A DNA stretch of 64,000 bases from Hydrogenophaga sp. GTDB taxonomy: Bacteria; Pseudomonadota; Gammaproteobacteria; Burkholderiales; Burkholderiaceae_C. Positions 51,195 to 61,000 of this stretch are shown here, one piece after another. The notes beneath the pieces were generated by a model. The model saw only the letters and a list, made by a program, of their open reading frames with translations, searched no databases and had not been told where the DNA came from. The translations under genes and the position numbers were made by a program. Numbering within the stretch: the stretch's first letter is position 1; each line of letters begins with the position of its first letter. The DNA lies in assembly GCF_018780385.1 (NCBI RefSeq), contig NZ_JADMJO010000014.1, positions 62,001 to 126,000 on the forward strand, read 5' to 3'.

Positions 51195-52991
51195 ATGCTC
51201 GTGCGCATGCTCAGTGTCTCCCCCTCGCAAGACCGGCTGCTGCACGAGCAGGTGCGGTTGCTCGCGCGAAATGTCCCGGCCCTGGTTGTGGGTACGTTGG
51301 TGCTGGCCATCGGCACCGCTGCGCTGCTCCTGATGAACGGTCAGCCTTCCCAGTGGGTGCTGATCTGGCTGGGCGCCGTCGTGGCCTTGTGTGCGGTGCG
51401 GTCCTGGGGTGCATGGCGCTACCAGCGATCACAGCCAGATCAGGCGCAGGCGCCACGGTGGGCCCGCTGGTTCGTCCTGGCGTCGTTCGCCGCCGGATTG
51501 CTGTGGGGCTCGCTGACGGCCCTGTTCTTCAGCCCCGACGATCCGCACACGCAAGCGGTGCTGGTCATGATCCTGGCGTCCATCGTTGCCAGCGCCACCC
51601 AGTCGTTGGGGCCGTATTTCCCGGCGCACCTGGCTTTTGCCGTGCCCGCCATCGTGCCGCTGGCGTTGCGCAGCATGTTCAGCGGCGATGCGCGCACGAT
51701 GACCGTGGGCCTGCTCGCACTGGTCTTTCTGTTGATGGCAGAGCTGTTTGCGCGACGCATTGCCTCGGCCATCGAAGAAGCGCTTCGCCTTCGGTTCGAA
51801 AACGACGCATTGGTGGCCGAACTTTCGCAGGCCAGAGACGCCGCCGAGGCCGCCAGCAAGGCCAAGACGCGGTTTCTGGCGACCGCCAGCCACGACCTGC
51901 GTCAACCGATCCATGCGATGAGCATGTTCGTCCCGGCCCTCAAGCGCATGGCACAAGAGGGCAGACTCTCTGCCCCGGCACTGGGGGACATGGCCGATCG
52001 CATGCAGTCGGCGCTGGGCAACATGGGGCAGTTGCTCAGCCGCTTGCTGGATGTCTCTCGACTGGATGCCGACGCGGTGCGCGTGACCCCGGAAGACTTC
52101 CCGCTGGAGCCCTTGCTGTCTGCGGTGGTGGACGAGGTGGCGGCGCAGGCCGAGGCCAAGGGGCTGCGGCTGCGCATGCACGATGGCGGCCTGTGGGTGC
52201 ACAGCGATCCATCGGTGCTGCACACGATGCTGAGCAATCTGGTCAGCAACGCCGTTCGCTACACCGACCAGGGCGGCGTGCTGGTGTCGGCGCGCTCGCG
52301 AGGCGACAGTGTCGACATCCAGGTCTGGGATACGGGCATCGGCATTTCGTCGCACGAGTTGTCGCGCATCACCGAAGAGTTCTACCAAGGCAGCAATGCG
52401 CATGCGGACGGCAGCCAGACACGGGGGTTCGGACTGGGCATGGCGATCGTGCACCGATCAGCGCAATTGATCGGCGTGCGCCTGAGCTGGCGCTCGGCGC
52501 TGGGCAAGGGCTCGATGTTCTCCATCCGCACGCCCCGCGCGCAAGCCGGCCATCAACCAGCCACGCCCCTGCCATTTGAAGCCTCTGCATTGAAACCTGT
52601 CGGCGCGCGCATCGTGCTGGTCGTCGAAGAGAACCAGGACATCCTGGCGGCGATGTCCATTCTGCTGCGAAGCTGGGGACACGTCCCGCTGCAGGCGTCA
52701 AACGCGGAGGCGGCCGCCCGCATCGCTCTGGACCACCGGGACCAGCTGGACGCCGCCCTGGTCGACTTCCACCTGGCGCGGGACAGCAATGGACTCGCCG
52801 TGGCCCATCTCTTGCGCCAACACGCCAGACCCGACCTGGCGGTGGCCATCGTCACCGGAGACACCAGCACCGAGGTGATGAGCGCCGTGCTGGCGGCCGG
52901 CCTGACCGTGATGCACAAACCGGTTGACCCCGCAGAGCTGCAGCAGTTCATCGCGCACGCAAGCCGAGCTGCTCCTCCGCCGACCCGGTAA
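51195..52991 (+). CDS. Hybrid sensor histidine kinase/response regulator
   Basis: Protein of 598 residues. Residues about 25-190 form five or six membrane helices. A coiled-coil leads into HisKA ([21 protein letters not shown]233), then HATPase ([36 protein letters not shown]). A C-terminal receiver (about 475-590) has VVEENQDI (Glu-Glu in place of the usual acidic pair), the phospho-acceptor D524 in VDFHLARD, and the lysine in VMHKPVDP. The HDLRQP H-box is found in a subset of environmental hybrid kinases. Start at 51195 or 51207 is uncertain. The patatin gene follows four bases after its stop. Confidence 0.9.
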   Translation: MLVRMLSVSPSQDRLLHEQVRLLARNVPALVVGTLVLAIGTAALLLMNGQPSQWVLIWLGAVVALCAVRSWGAWRYQRSQPDQAQAPRWARWFVLASFAAGLLWGSLTALFFSPDDPHTQAVLVMILASIVASATQSLGPYFPAHLAFAVPAIVPLALRSMFSGDARTMTVGLLALVFLLMAELFARRIASAIEEALRLRFENDALVAELSQARDAAEAASKAKTRFLATASHDLRQPIHAMSMFVPALKRMAQEGRLSAPALGDMADRMQSALGNMGQLLSRLLDVSRLDADAVRVTPEDFPLEPLLSAVVDEVAAQAEAKGLRLRMHDGGLWVHSDPSVLHTMLSNLVSNAVRYTDQGGVLVSARSRGDSVDIQVWDTGIGISSHELSRITEEFYQGSNAHADGSQTRGFGLGMAIVHRSAQLIGVRLSWRSALGKGSMFSIRTPRAQAGHQPATPLPFEASALKPVGARIVLVVEENQDILAAMSILLRSWGHVPLQASNAEAAARIALDHRDQLDAALVDFHLARDSNGLAVAHLLRQHARPDLAVAIVTGDTSTEVMSAVLAAGLTVMHKPVDPAELQQFIAHASRAAPPPTR

Positions 52992-52995
52992 TCCC

Positions 52996-54243
52996 ATGTC
53001 GCTCGACACCATCATCACGCACAACATGTTGGCGCACTCATCACACGAGGTGAAGCCCGACGCGTGCGCGCTGGTGCTGATGGGTGGCGGCGCACGCACC
53101 GCCTACCAGGCCGGTGTGCTCAAGGCGCTGGCGGCGATGCAGCCACGAACCAGTCAGGCATTTCCGTTTCAGTGGTTGTTCGGCACCTCGGCAGGCGCAC
53201 TCAACGCGGCCTACCTGGGCAGCATCGCCCTGCAAGGCCTGCCTGCACTGCCGCAGCTTGCAACCTTCTGGATGGGGCTGCGCTCGGAGCAGGTCTACCG
53301 GCTGGAAGCGCCGGGCTGGGTGCGCGCCAACCGGTTGGTGGCAGGCTGGACGCTGGCGCGTCAGGTCAAGCGCCACCGCGCGCTGCTCGACACGCTGCCG
53401 CTGGTGAACACACTGCACCGGGCGATCGATCTGCCGGGCCTGGAGTCCGCGCTGGAGCAAGGTGCCATCCACGCGCTGGGCGTGACCGCCTCCAGCTACA
53501 CGAGCGGCGAACACTGGACCTTTTGCCAGACCCGCACCGGGAACTCGGTGCAGCCGTGGCACCGCCCGGGACGCCGGGCCGCATTCCACCCGATCACGAT
53601 CGAACACCTGATGGCGTCCAGCGCCATCCCTTTCCTCTTTCCATCGGTGCCGCTGTGGGTCGAAGGCCACAAGGAGCACTTTGGCGATGGCTCGATGCGC
53701 CAGCTCTCGCCGCTGTCGCCCGCCATCCATTTCGGCGCGCGGCGGGTGCTGGTGATCGGCGTCGGGCAGCCCCAACGCTCGGGCATGGTGGCGCGTGCGG
53801 CGGGCGACCCCACGGCGGGCACCATCGCCGGCCACGCCATGGCCAGCGTGTTTCACGACACCTTGCAGGCCGATGTGGAGCAGGCCCAGCGCGTGAGCCA
53901 GACCTTGTCGCGTCTGCCCCCGGCTCTGGCCGCGGCCCTGCCCTACCGTCCGGTCGACGTGCTGGCCATCCAGCCGAGCTTTTCGCTCGATGAGCTGGCG
54001 CGCAAGCACATCGGCGAATTGCCCGCGCCCACCCGCAACACCTTGGCCGGGCTGGGCGCGCTGGACACCGCGCGCGGCGCGGCCGGCAGTGCTGCTTCGC
54101 TGGCCAGCTACCTGCTGTTTGAGCCGGGTTTCGTGCATGCACTCATCGAGCTCGGCGAACACGATGCCTGGCGCCGAAAGGACGAACTGATGCGTTTCAT
54201 GGCGCCTCACGCACCGCTTCCAGAAACAGTGTCGGTGCCATAA
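52996..54243 (+). CDS. Patatin-like phospholipase
   Basis: Protein of 415 residues. ALVLMGGGARTAYQAGVLKA is the oxyanion-hole block, GTSAG carries the catalytic Ser65, and FGDGSMRQLSPLSPAIHFGA has the partner Asp231. The oxyanion motif is GGGARTAYQ, with T-A in place of the usual G-x. No signal peptide; a cytoplasmic or membrane-associated lipase is likely. It begins four bases after the histidine kinase stop, so the two are probably one operon. Confidence 0.92.
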   Translation: MSLDTIITHNMLAHSSHEVKPDACALVLMGGGARTAYQAGVLKALAAMQPRTSQAFPFQWLFGTSAGALNAAYLGSIALQGLPALPQLATFWMGLRSEQVYRLEAPGWVRANRLVAGWTLARQVKRHRALLDTLPLVNTLHRAIDLPGLESALEQGAIHALGVTASSYTSGEHWTFCQTRTGNSVQPWHRPGRRAAFHPITIEHLMASSAIPFLFPSVPLWVEGHKEHFGDGSMRQLSPLSPAIHFGARRVLVIGVGQPQRSGMVARAAGDPTAGTIAGHAMASVFHDTLQADVEQAQRVSQTLSRLPPALAAALPYRPVDVLAIQPSFSLDELARKHIGELPAPTRNTLAGLGALDTARGAAGSAASLASYLLFEPGFVHALIELGEHDAWRRKDELMRFMAPHAPLPETVSVP

Positions 54244-54275
54244 TTCGCCGGTCGAATCCACCCACGGAGAGCCTC

Positions 54276-54329
54276 ATGGACAGCACGCCCCCCAGTTGCG
54301 TGCTTTCAGCCACCCCCGTCACCGTCTGA
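54276..54329 (+). CDS. Leader peptide of corA, 17 codons
   Basis: MDSTPPSCVLSATPVTV, with GGAGA seven bases before the ATG. Codons 5-6 are tandem proline (CCC CCC), after an Asp at codon 2. The ORF covers the left arm of the 13-bp helix described below, and its stop is in the loop. Its length, position and content suggest a regulatory leader peptide, comparable in principle with CorL of Salmonella, but unrelated in sequence as far as I can tell. Confidence 0.6.
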   Translation: MDSTPPSCVLSATPVTV

Positions 54330-54425
54330 CCGCTGCGCCTGGCGCAGCCCACTGGATCGGGCGGTCCGCTGGCTGAAAGCACCCTACCCGCCTTCGGGCC
54401 CGCCTGCGCGGCCCCGCCCTTTCAG
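54300..54425 (+). promoter_or_regulatory. Candidate attenuator in the corA leader
   Basis: Segment 1 GTGCTTTCAGCCA (54300-54312) is perfectly complementary to segment 2 TGGCTGAAAGCAC (54370-54382). Inside the loop GACCGC (54328-54333) pairs with GCGGTC (54361-54366), and TGCGC/GCGCA form a small inner hairpin. The heptamer CTTTCAG recurs at 54419-54425 (segment 3), so segment 2 can pair with 1 or with 3, not both. Segment 1 lies inside the leader peptide ORF, so its translation would melt the first helix. Confidence 0.65.
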
Positions 54426-54451
54426 ACAGCAGACTTCGCCGGGAGCGCTCC

Positions 54452-55438
54452 ATGCTCAACGTATTCACCCTGGCCAATGGCCGCCTCTTCCAGGAAGAGA
54501 TCGAGTCGCTCGAAGAGCTGGCTCAATTCAAGCCGATCTGGGTCGACCTGGAAGACCCCACGCCCGAAGAGCGCCGCTGGGTCAAGCAGCACTTCGGCCT
54601 GTCGATTCCCGAAGACGCGATGGACGAGGACATCGAGGAGTCGGCCCGTTTCTTCGAGGAAGACAACGGCGAGCTGCATGTGCGCTCCGACTTTTTGATC
54701 GACGACGAGGAAGACCCGCGCGCGGTGCGGGTGGCCTTCATCCTGAACGAGCACAACGACACCCTCAAAAGCCAGGGCGTGCTGTTCTCCATCCACGACG
54801 AGGACGTGCCGGTGTTCCGCCTGCTGCGCATGCGCGCGCGGCGCATGCCGGGGCTGATCGAGGACGCCAAGGACGTGCTGCTGATGCTGTTCGACGCCGA
54901 TGCCGAGTACTGCGCCGACACGCTGGAAGACATCTACGACGAGATCGAGACGGTGAGCAAGCAGGTGCTCAACAGCAACGCCTCGGACAACCTGCTGAGC
55001 GAGGCGCTCTCTGCCATCGCGCGCCACGAAGACATGTCGGGCCGCATCCGCCGCAACGTGATGGACACGCGCCGCGCGGTCAGCTTCATGATGCGCAGCC
55101 GCCTGCTGAGCGCCGAACAGTTTGAAGACGCGCGCCAGATCCTGCGTGACCTGGACTCACTCGACAGCCACACCGCTTTCCTGTTCGACAAGATCAACTT
55201 TTTGATGGACGCGACGGTTGGCTTCATCAACATCAACCAGAACAAGATCATCAAGATCTTCTCGGTGGCCAGCGTTTCGCTGCTGCCGCCCACGCTGGTG
55301 GCCAGCAGCTACGGCATGAACTTCGCATTCATGCCCGAGCTGCAGTGGCACTACGGTTACCCGCTGGCGCTGGCGCTGATGGTGCTGTCAGCCGTGGTGC
55401 CGATGCTGTACTTCCGCAAGCGTGGTTGGTTGAGGTAG
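54452..55438 (+). CDS. corA: Magnesium/cobalt transporter CorA
   Basis: Protein of 328 residues. A large cytoplasmic funnel domain (residues 1-265) is followed by two membrane helices; the selectivity-filter motif YGMNF is at residues 287-291, followed by the acidic loop FMPELQWHYGYPL. The sequence FDADAEYCADTLEDIYDEIE is the long stalk helix. It takes up Mg2+ down the membrane potential. It has a 208-base leader with an unusual structure and a GGGAG site five bases before the ATG, inside the palindrome GGAGCGCTCC. Confidence 0.97.
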   Translation: MLNVFTLANGRLFQEEIESLEELAQFKPIWVDLEDPTPEERRWVKQHFGLSIPEDAMDEDIEESARFFEEDNGELHVRSDFLIDDEEDPRAVRVAFILNEHNDTLKSQGVLFSIHDEDVPVFRLLRMRARRMPGLIEDAKDVLLMLFDADAEYCADTLEDIYDEIETVSKQVLNSNASDNLLSEALSAIARHEDMSGRIRRNVMDTRRAVSFMMRSRLLSAEQFEDARQILRDLDSLDSHTAFLFDKINFLMDATVGFININQNKIIKIFSVASVSLLPPTLVASSYGMNFAFMPELQWHYGYPLALALMVLSAVVPMLYFRKRGWLR

Positions 55439-55444
55439 CGCGGC

Positions 55445-56200
55445 TCAGGGCTGTGTCAACAACGCGTCGATGATTGCGCTGCTGTAGCGGCTGGCCACTT
55501 CGCGCAGGAAACGCGGAAAGTCCACGTGCGCGGCGTCGTCGGCGCGGTCGGAGATGGTGCGCACCACCGCCAGCGGCACGCTGTAGTCGTGACATACCTG
55601 GGCGAAGGCCGCACCTTCCATTTCCACCGCGAGCGCCTCGGGCAACGCTTCGCACAGGGCTTGGCTTTCGGTGGTGGTCGAGACGAAGCGATCGCCGCTG
55701 ATCAGCAGGCCTTGGTGGCAGCGTGGCGCTTGCAAGCCGAAGGCATTCAACACGTCGGTCCCGAACTGCGACGGCAGTGTGCGCAGCACCTGCTCGCTGG
55801 CGCGCAACAGCTGCGTGGTCAGCGCCGGGTCGGCGTCGAAGGTGGAGCGGCCATAACCGGGCACCTCGTGGCGCGGAAAGATGGGCGAGGCGTCCATGTC
55901 GTGCTGCAGAAACCGCTGCGCCACCACGACGTCGCCCACGTTGATGCCGTCCCCCAGACCGCCGGCCACGCCGGTGAACACGATGCGCTGCACGCCGAAG
56001 CGCTCGATCAGGGTGGTGGCCGTGGTGGCTGCGGCCACCTTGCCAATACCGGAGAGCACGGCCACCACCTCGTGCCCGTGCAGGTGGCCGCGCCAGAACG
56101 TGCGCCCACCCACAGTTTGCTGCTGCTCGTCAGGCATGAGCGCCAGCACGGCGGCCAGCTCTTCGTGCAGCGCGCTGACGAGGGCGGTGGGGCCTGCCAC
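55445..56200 (-). CDS. mtnN: 5'-methylthioadenosine/S-adenosylhomocysteine nucleosidase
   Basis: Protein of 251 residues. It splits MTA and SAH to adenine and thiosugar, removing SAM by-products. IVFTGVAGGLGDGINVGDVV, ALAVEMEGAAFAQVCHDYSV (catalytic Glu in VEMEG) and VVRTISDRADDAAHVDF (catalytic Asp in SDRAD) are intact. The start is GTG, whose first base is the last base of the fadD stop, so it is translationally coupled to fadD. Its stop is six bases from that of corA. Confidence 0.93.
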   Translation of the reverse strand: MAGPTALVSALHEELAAVLALMPDEQQQTVGGRTFWRGHLHGHEVVAVLSGIGKVAAATTATTLIERFGVQRIVFTGVAGGLGDGINVGDVVVAQRFLQHDMDASPIFPRHEVPGYGRSTFDADPALTTQLLRASEQVLRTLPSQFGTDVLNAFGLQAPRCHQGLLISGDRFVSTTTESQALCEALPEALAVEMEGAAFAQVCHDYSVPLAVVRTISDRADDAAHVDFPRFLREVASRYSSAIIDALLTQP

Positions 56201-57888
56201 TATTTCTTGTCGCGCAACTCGCGGCGCAGGATCTTGCCTACGGGGGTCTTGGGCAACTCGGTGCGGAACTCCACCACCTTGGGCTGCTTGTAGCCCGTGA
56301 GGTTGGCCTTGCAGTAGTCGCGAACCTGGGCCTCGGTCAGCGCCGCGTCCTTCTTGACGATCACCAGCTTGACCGCTTCACCCGACTTGTCGTCGGGCAC
56401 ACCGACCACGGCGCACTCCATCACACCGGGCAGCTGCGCCACCACGTCTTCCACCTCGTTGGGGTACACGTTGAAGCCGCTGACCAGCACCATGTCTTTC
56501 TTGCGGTCGACGATTTTGAAGTAGCCGCGCTCGTCCATCACGCCCACGTCGCCGGTCTTGAAGTAACCATCCGGCGTCATGACCTTGGCGGTCTCGTCAG
56601 GCCGCTGCCAGTATCCCGCCATGACCTGCGGGCCCTTGATGGCGATCTCGCCGGGCTGGCCCAGTGGCACTTCGTTGCCATCGTCATCCAGGCACTTCAT
56701 CCAGGTGTTGGGCAGGGGCAAGCCGATGGTGCCGCTGTAGGCGGTGCTTGTGGTCGGATTGCAGGTGGCCGACGGGCTGGTCTCGGACAAACCGTAGCCT
56801 TCGCAGATGGGGCAACCGGTCTTCTCCAGCCAGAGCTTGGCCACGGCGCCTTGCACCGCCATGCCGCCGCCCACCGAGACCTTGAGGTTGCTCCAGTTCA
56901 CGGTGTTGAAGTCGGGGTGGTTGGCCAATCCGTTGAACAAGGTGTTGACCGCGGGGAAGCTGTGGAAGGTCTGCTTGCTCAGCTCTTTCAAAACCGCCGG
57001 CAGATCGCGCGGATTGGGGATCAGGATGTTCATGGCGCCGGTGCGCATGCCCAGCATCATGTTCACCGTGAACGCGAAGATGTGATACAGCGGCAAGGCG
57101 CACACGCTGGTGGGCTGCTCACCCTCGGGCACACGCTTCATCACCGGCTCGTTCCACGCGTCGGACTGCAGCAGGTTGGCGATCACGTTGCGGTGCAGCA
57201 GCACCGCGCCCTTGCTCACGCCGGTGGTGCCGCCGGTGTACTGCAACACGGCCATGTCGTCGGGCTTGATGTCGGGACGCTTGAGCGTGCCGCGTGTGCC
57301 CTTGGCAATGGCTTCGTTGAAGCGCACGGCCTGGGGCAGGTTGAAGGCGGGCACCATCTTCTTGACGTTGCGCACCACGTAGTTCACCAGCGCGCCCTTG
57401 AGCAGGCCGAGCTGGTCACCCATGGCGGTGAGCACCACGTGTTTCACCGGCGTGTTGGCAATGCATTGCTGCAAGGTGCTGGCGAAGTTCTCGATGATGA
57501 CGATGGCCTTGGCGCCCGAATCCTTGAGCTGGTGTTCCAGCTCGCGCGGCGTGTAGAGGGGATTGACGTTGACCACCACCAGGCCCGCACGCAGGATGCC
57601 GGCCACCGCCACCGGGTACTGCGGCACGTTGGGCATCATGATGGCCACACGATCGCCCTTGACCAGCCCCAGGCCCTGCAGATAAGCCGCGAAGGCCAGA
57701 GACAGGCTGTCGGTCTGAGCAAATGTGATCTGCTTGCCCATGAAGCTGTAGGCTGGCCGGCTGGCGAACTTGCCGAAGCTCTCTTCCATGAGGTGCACCA
57801 GCGAGCTGTATTGCGCCACGTCGATGTCGGCGGGCACACCGGGTGAATACGAGCCCAGCCAGGGACGGTCGGCCGTTGAGTCGGTCAT
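56200..57888 (-). CDS. fadD: Long-chain-fatty-acid-CoA ligase-type AMP-binding enzyme
   Basis: Protein of 562 residues. The AMP-binding signature is LQYTGGTTGVSKGAVLLHRN, followed by EGYGLSETSPSATCNPTTST, YFKTGDVGVMDERGYFKIVD and the lysine in GKILRRELR. This is the FadD/LcfA pattern; FadD activates fatty acids for beta-oxidation. The ATG at 57888 is preceded by GAGGAAA; another ATG five codons upstream is less likely. mtnN follows with no gap. Confidence 0.93.
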   Translation of the reverse strand: MTDSTADRPWLGSYSPGVPADIDVAQYSSLVHLMEESFGKFASRPAYSFMGKQITFAQTDSLSLAFAAYLQGLGLVKGDRVAIMMPNVPQYPVAVAGILRAGLVVVNVNPLYTPRELEHQLKDSGAKAIVIIENFASTLQQCIANTPVKHVVLTAMGDQLGLLKGALVNYVVRNVKKMVPAFNLPQAVRFNEAIAKGTRGTLKRPDIKPDDMAVLQYTGGTTGVSKGAVLLHRNVIANLLQSDAWNEPVMKRVPEGEQPTSVCALPLYHIFAFTVNMMLGMRTGAMNILIPNPRDLPAVLKELSKQTFHSFPAVNTLFNGLANHPDFNTVNWSNLKVSVGGGMAVQGAVAKLWLEKTGCPICEGYGLSETSPSATCNPTTSTAYSGTIGLPLPNTWMKCLDDDGNEVPLGQPGEIAIKGPQVMAGYWQRPDETAKVMTPDGYFKTGDVGVMDERGYFKIVDRKKDMVLVSGFNVYPNEVEDVVAQLPGVMECAVVGVPDDKSGEAVKLVIVKKDAALTEAQVRDYCKANLTGYKQPKVVEFRTELPKTPVGKILRRELRDKK

Positions 57889-58037
57889 TCGGAATTTCCT
57901 CATTCTTGTGGATACAGCTGCCGCGCATTGTCTGTGGAAAGCAGGGCACGGGTCCTCGTGTTTTTCCCTTACGCGTGGGCTGGCAGGCTACCTCAAAACC
58001 GCATGGCAGGCTGCCGGACTGCTACAAGAACCAGAGA

Positions 58038-58055
58038 GCCGGTGTCGCGACCGGC
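58038..58055 (-). terminator. Hairpin after the PAS hybrid kinase
   Basis: GCCGGT (58038-58043) pairs with ACCGGC (58050-58055), with a GTCGCG loop. It lies two bases after the kinase stop on the minus strand and is followed by a pyrimidine-rich but not pure T tract. Probable terminator. Confidence 0.45.
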
Positions 58056-58057
58056 AC

Positions 58058-61000
58058 TCACTTGGCCCGTGGTGTGTCCAGATGCTCGCCGATGGCCACG
58101 CAGGTCCGCCCGATCTCTGAAGCAAAGCGGGCGATCTCATCGGGGTCGCGCACCCCCGTTCGCAGGTGCTCCTCCAAATGGCTGGCGACCTGGGCGGCCG
58201 CCATCAGCGCCAGTGCCGAAGCGCTGCCCCGCGTCTTGTGCACATGACGAATGAGGTCCTCATTCCCCAACGCATCGGCACGCTGCGCCTCGTCCTCATG
58301 CTCCTGTACAAAGCGGTGGAGGTGGTGACGATAGTGCCCAAGGTCTTGCCACAGTTGCAATCCCACATTGAAGTCGACCAGCAACAGTTCACCAGAAGAC
58401 ACCGTGGACGTCCCTGGCGGCGGTGAATCGGCGGCCATCCCTTCGCTCTCGACAAGGCCCCTGCCGAGGCGGAACAGCAGACGAACAAGGCCCTCGACAT
58501 CAAACGGCTTGGTGACCACGGCGTCCATGCCAGCACCCAGTGCTGCTTCCCGCTGCTCGTTGAAGGCACTGGCCGTCAACGCCACGATGGGCAAGGTCTC
58601 GCACCCCGGCAGTTGGCGGATCCGTGACGTCGCCTGCATCCCGTCCATTCCCGGCATCTGCAGATCCATCAGCACGATGTCGCACACACTCCGGTCGACC
58701 TGCAGGATGTCCACCGAGGTCTGTCCGTCGGCAGCCGTGATGACGGAAGCTCCGTGGCTGGCGAGAATGCTGCTGGCCAGCTCCCGGTTGGTGTCGTTGT
58801 CATCCACCACCATCACACGGATGCCCCGCAGGGGAGCGGACTCACTTCTCGTCTTGCCGTCCGTCTCCGGTGACCGACCGCAGCGACGCAGGGCTCTGTC
58901 GACACTTTCTCGAAGAGTTGAGGGCGTCACGGGCTTCACAAGCAACGCATCGAGCACCCCTTGGTCCACCAGCGATTCCAGAGCGAGCGCCTCCCGGGCG
59001 CGGGTCACCGCCACCAGCCCCAGGCTCCGTCCCGCCGTGGCGTCGCGGAGCTGGCGTGCCAGCGCAGGACCAGCGCCGTCGTCCGACCCCCATTCGATCA
59101 GGACCACATCCGCCACGGGGTCCACTCCGCGCCCGACCACCGCCGGAGCACCCGCCTCGCCGATTGCCACATTGGACACGCCCCAGTCGAGCCGATGACA
59201 GATTTGAATCAGGTTGTCTCTGGTGCGCTCATGGGCCATCGCCAGCAACACCTGCCGCCGCGCAAACGCCTCGGACGCCGGCCACTCGCTATCAGTGGCC
59301 AGTCCGACCTCAACAGTGAACCTGAATGCGCTGCCACGCCCCTTGGTGCTTTCCACAACGATCTCGCTGTGCATCAGCTCCACCAGTTGCTTGGAAATCG
59401 ACAGGCCCAACCCGGTACCGCCAAAGCGCCGCGAGGTCGACACTTCGGCTTGCGTGAAAGGCTTGAAGAGGGACGCCACCTCTTCGCGGGTCATGCCGAT
59501 GCCGGTGTCCTCCACCGAGAACCGCAGGGTGACGCGGTCGCGAACCTTGTCAATCACCCTGACCGACAGTTCAACGTGACCTTCGTGGGTGAACTTCAGC
59601 GCGTTGCCGGCCAGGTTGATGAGGACCTGCTCGATCCGGAATGCGTCGCCCACCAGGTGCTGGACTCCCATGGGCAGAGGCGCAACCAGCACTTCCACGG
59701 CCTTGCTCGAGACCACCGAACCCATGATGACGGCGACGTTGTCGAGCACCTTTTGCAGATCGAACGGGGCGTGCTCGATCTTGAGCAAACCTGCCTCGAT
59801 CTTGGAGAAATCCAGGATGTCGTTGATCAAATTCAGGAGCGAGTGACCGGCGCGTGCGATCTTTTCGAGTTTTTCTCGCGTGGAGATTTCGCGGGTTTCG
59901 CGCTCCGCCAGATACGCCATGCCCAGCACCGCGTTGAGCGGCGTGCGAATTTCATGGCTCATGTGGGCCAGAAACTCACCTTTGGCCCGCGATGCCGCCT
60001 CGGCCGCTTCACGCGCGCGTCGCTCGACCTCGGCACGCCGCCTTTCCGTCTGGTCCAGCACGTACGTGACCCGCAACTGTTGTTCGCGGTCCAGCATGGC
60101 TGACCCCACCAGCACAGGAACCCGCCGTCCGTCGCGATGGAGCAACTCCTTTTCGTAAGCGCCGCATGCGCCTGTGAGGCGGATCTCTTCTGCGGTTCGT
60201 TGGTCGGCCTCTTCATGGCCCGGCGGTGTCAGATGGTTCCAGCGCACGTGGCCAGTCAACAGGTCGGAGCGCGAGTAACCCAGCATGTCGAGGAAGGCGT
60301 CGTTGGCCGCTTCAATGCGCCCGTCGTCATGCCAGAACAGCACGCCGATGATGTTGGACTCCACCAGACGATGGATCCGGTCCTGGTGGGCGCGCAATTC
60401 GCCGATGTCCCGCCCCACCAGAAGCACGCTGCCGACACGATTCAGGCTGTCGAACTCGGGGGTGAGACTGACCAGAAAGCACGCCGGGCGACCCTTTGTG
60501 TCGGTCCAGCTCAACTCCATGTGCTGCGGCTCACCCCGTCGAAGGCAAGCACGCATCCGGTGCTGGAGCTCTTCGCCCGGTGTCGATCCCAAGCAATCCC
60601 CCGGCGTCATCCCGATCAACTCGGCGGGCTCACGGTGCGTGCGTTCGGCGAGCGCGGGATTCGCGTAGAGGCAGCAAGAACTGGCATCGAACCGCGCGAT
60701 GAGGTCGGGCGAGTTCTCGACCAATGTGCGGAACTGGCGCTCCTTTTCTTCGAGCGCCTCCTGCAGGGCCAGTCGGGCCGAGACATCACGCGAAACGGTG
60801 ATGAAGTGCGGCGCCTCTCCTTCGCCCATCGGCATTTTGGAAACCGACAGTTCGTACCAATGCCGCCCCTGGGCGGTGTCGACAGAGATCACTTTGCCGA
60901 ACGAAAGGCCTCTTTCGTCGGCCTCGCGAAACGCCGCCTTGGCGATCGCTGCACTGGCGGGCGAAAGCACCTCGTCAAGCGTACGCCCCAGCATGAAATC

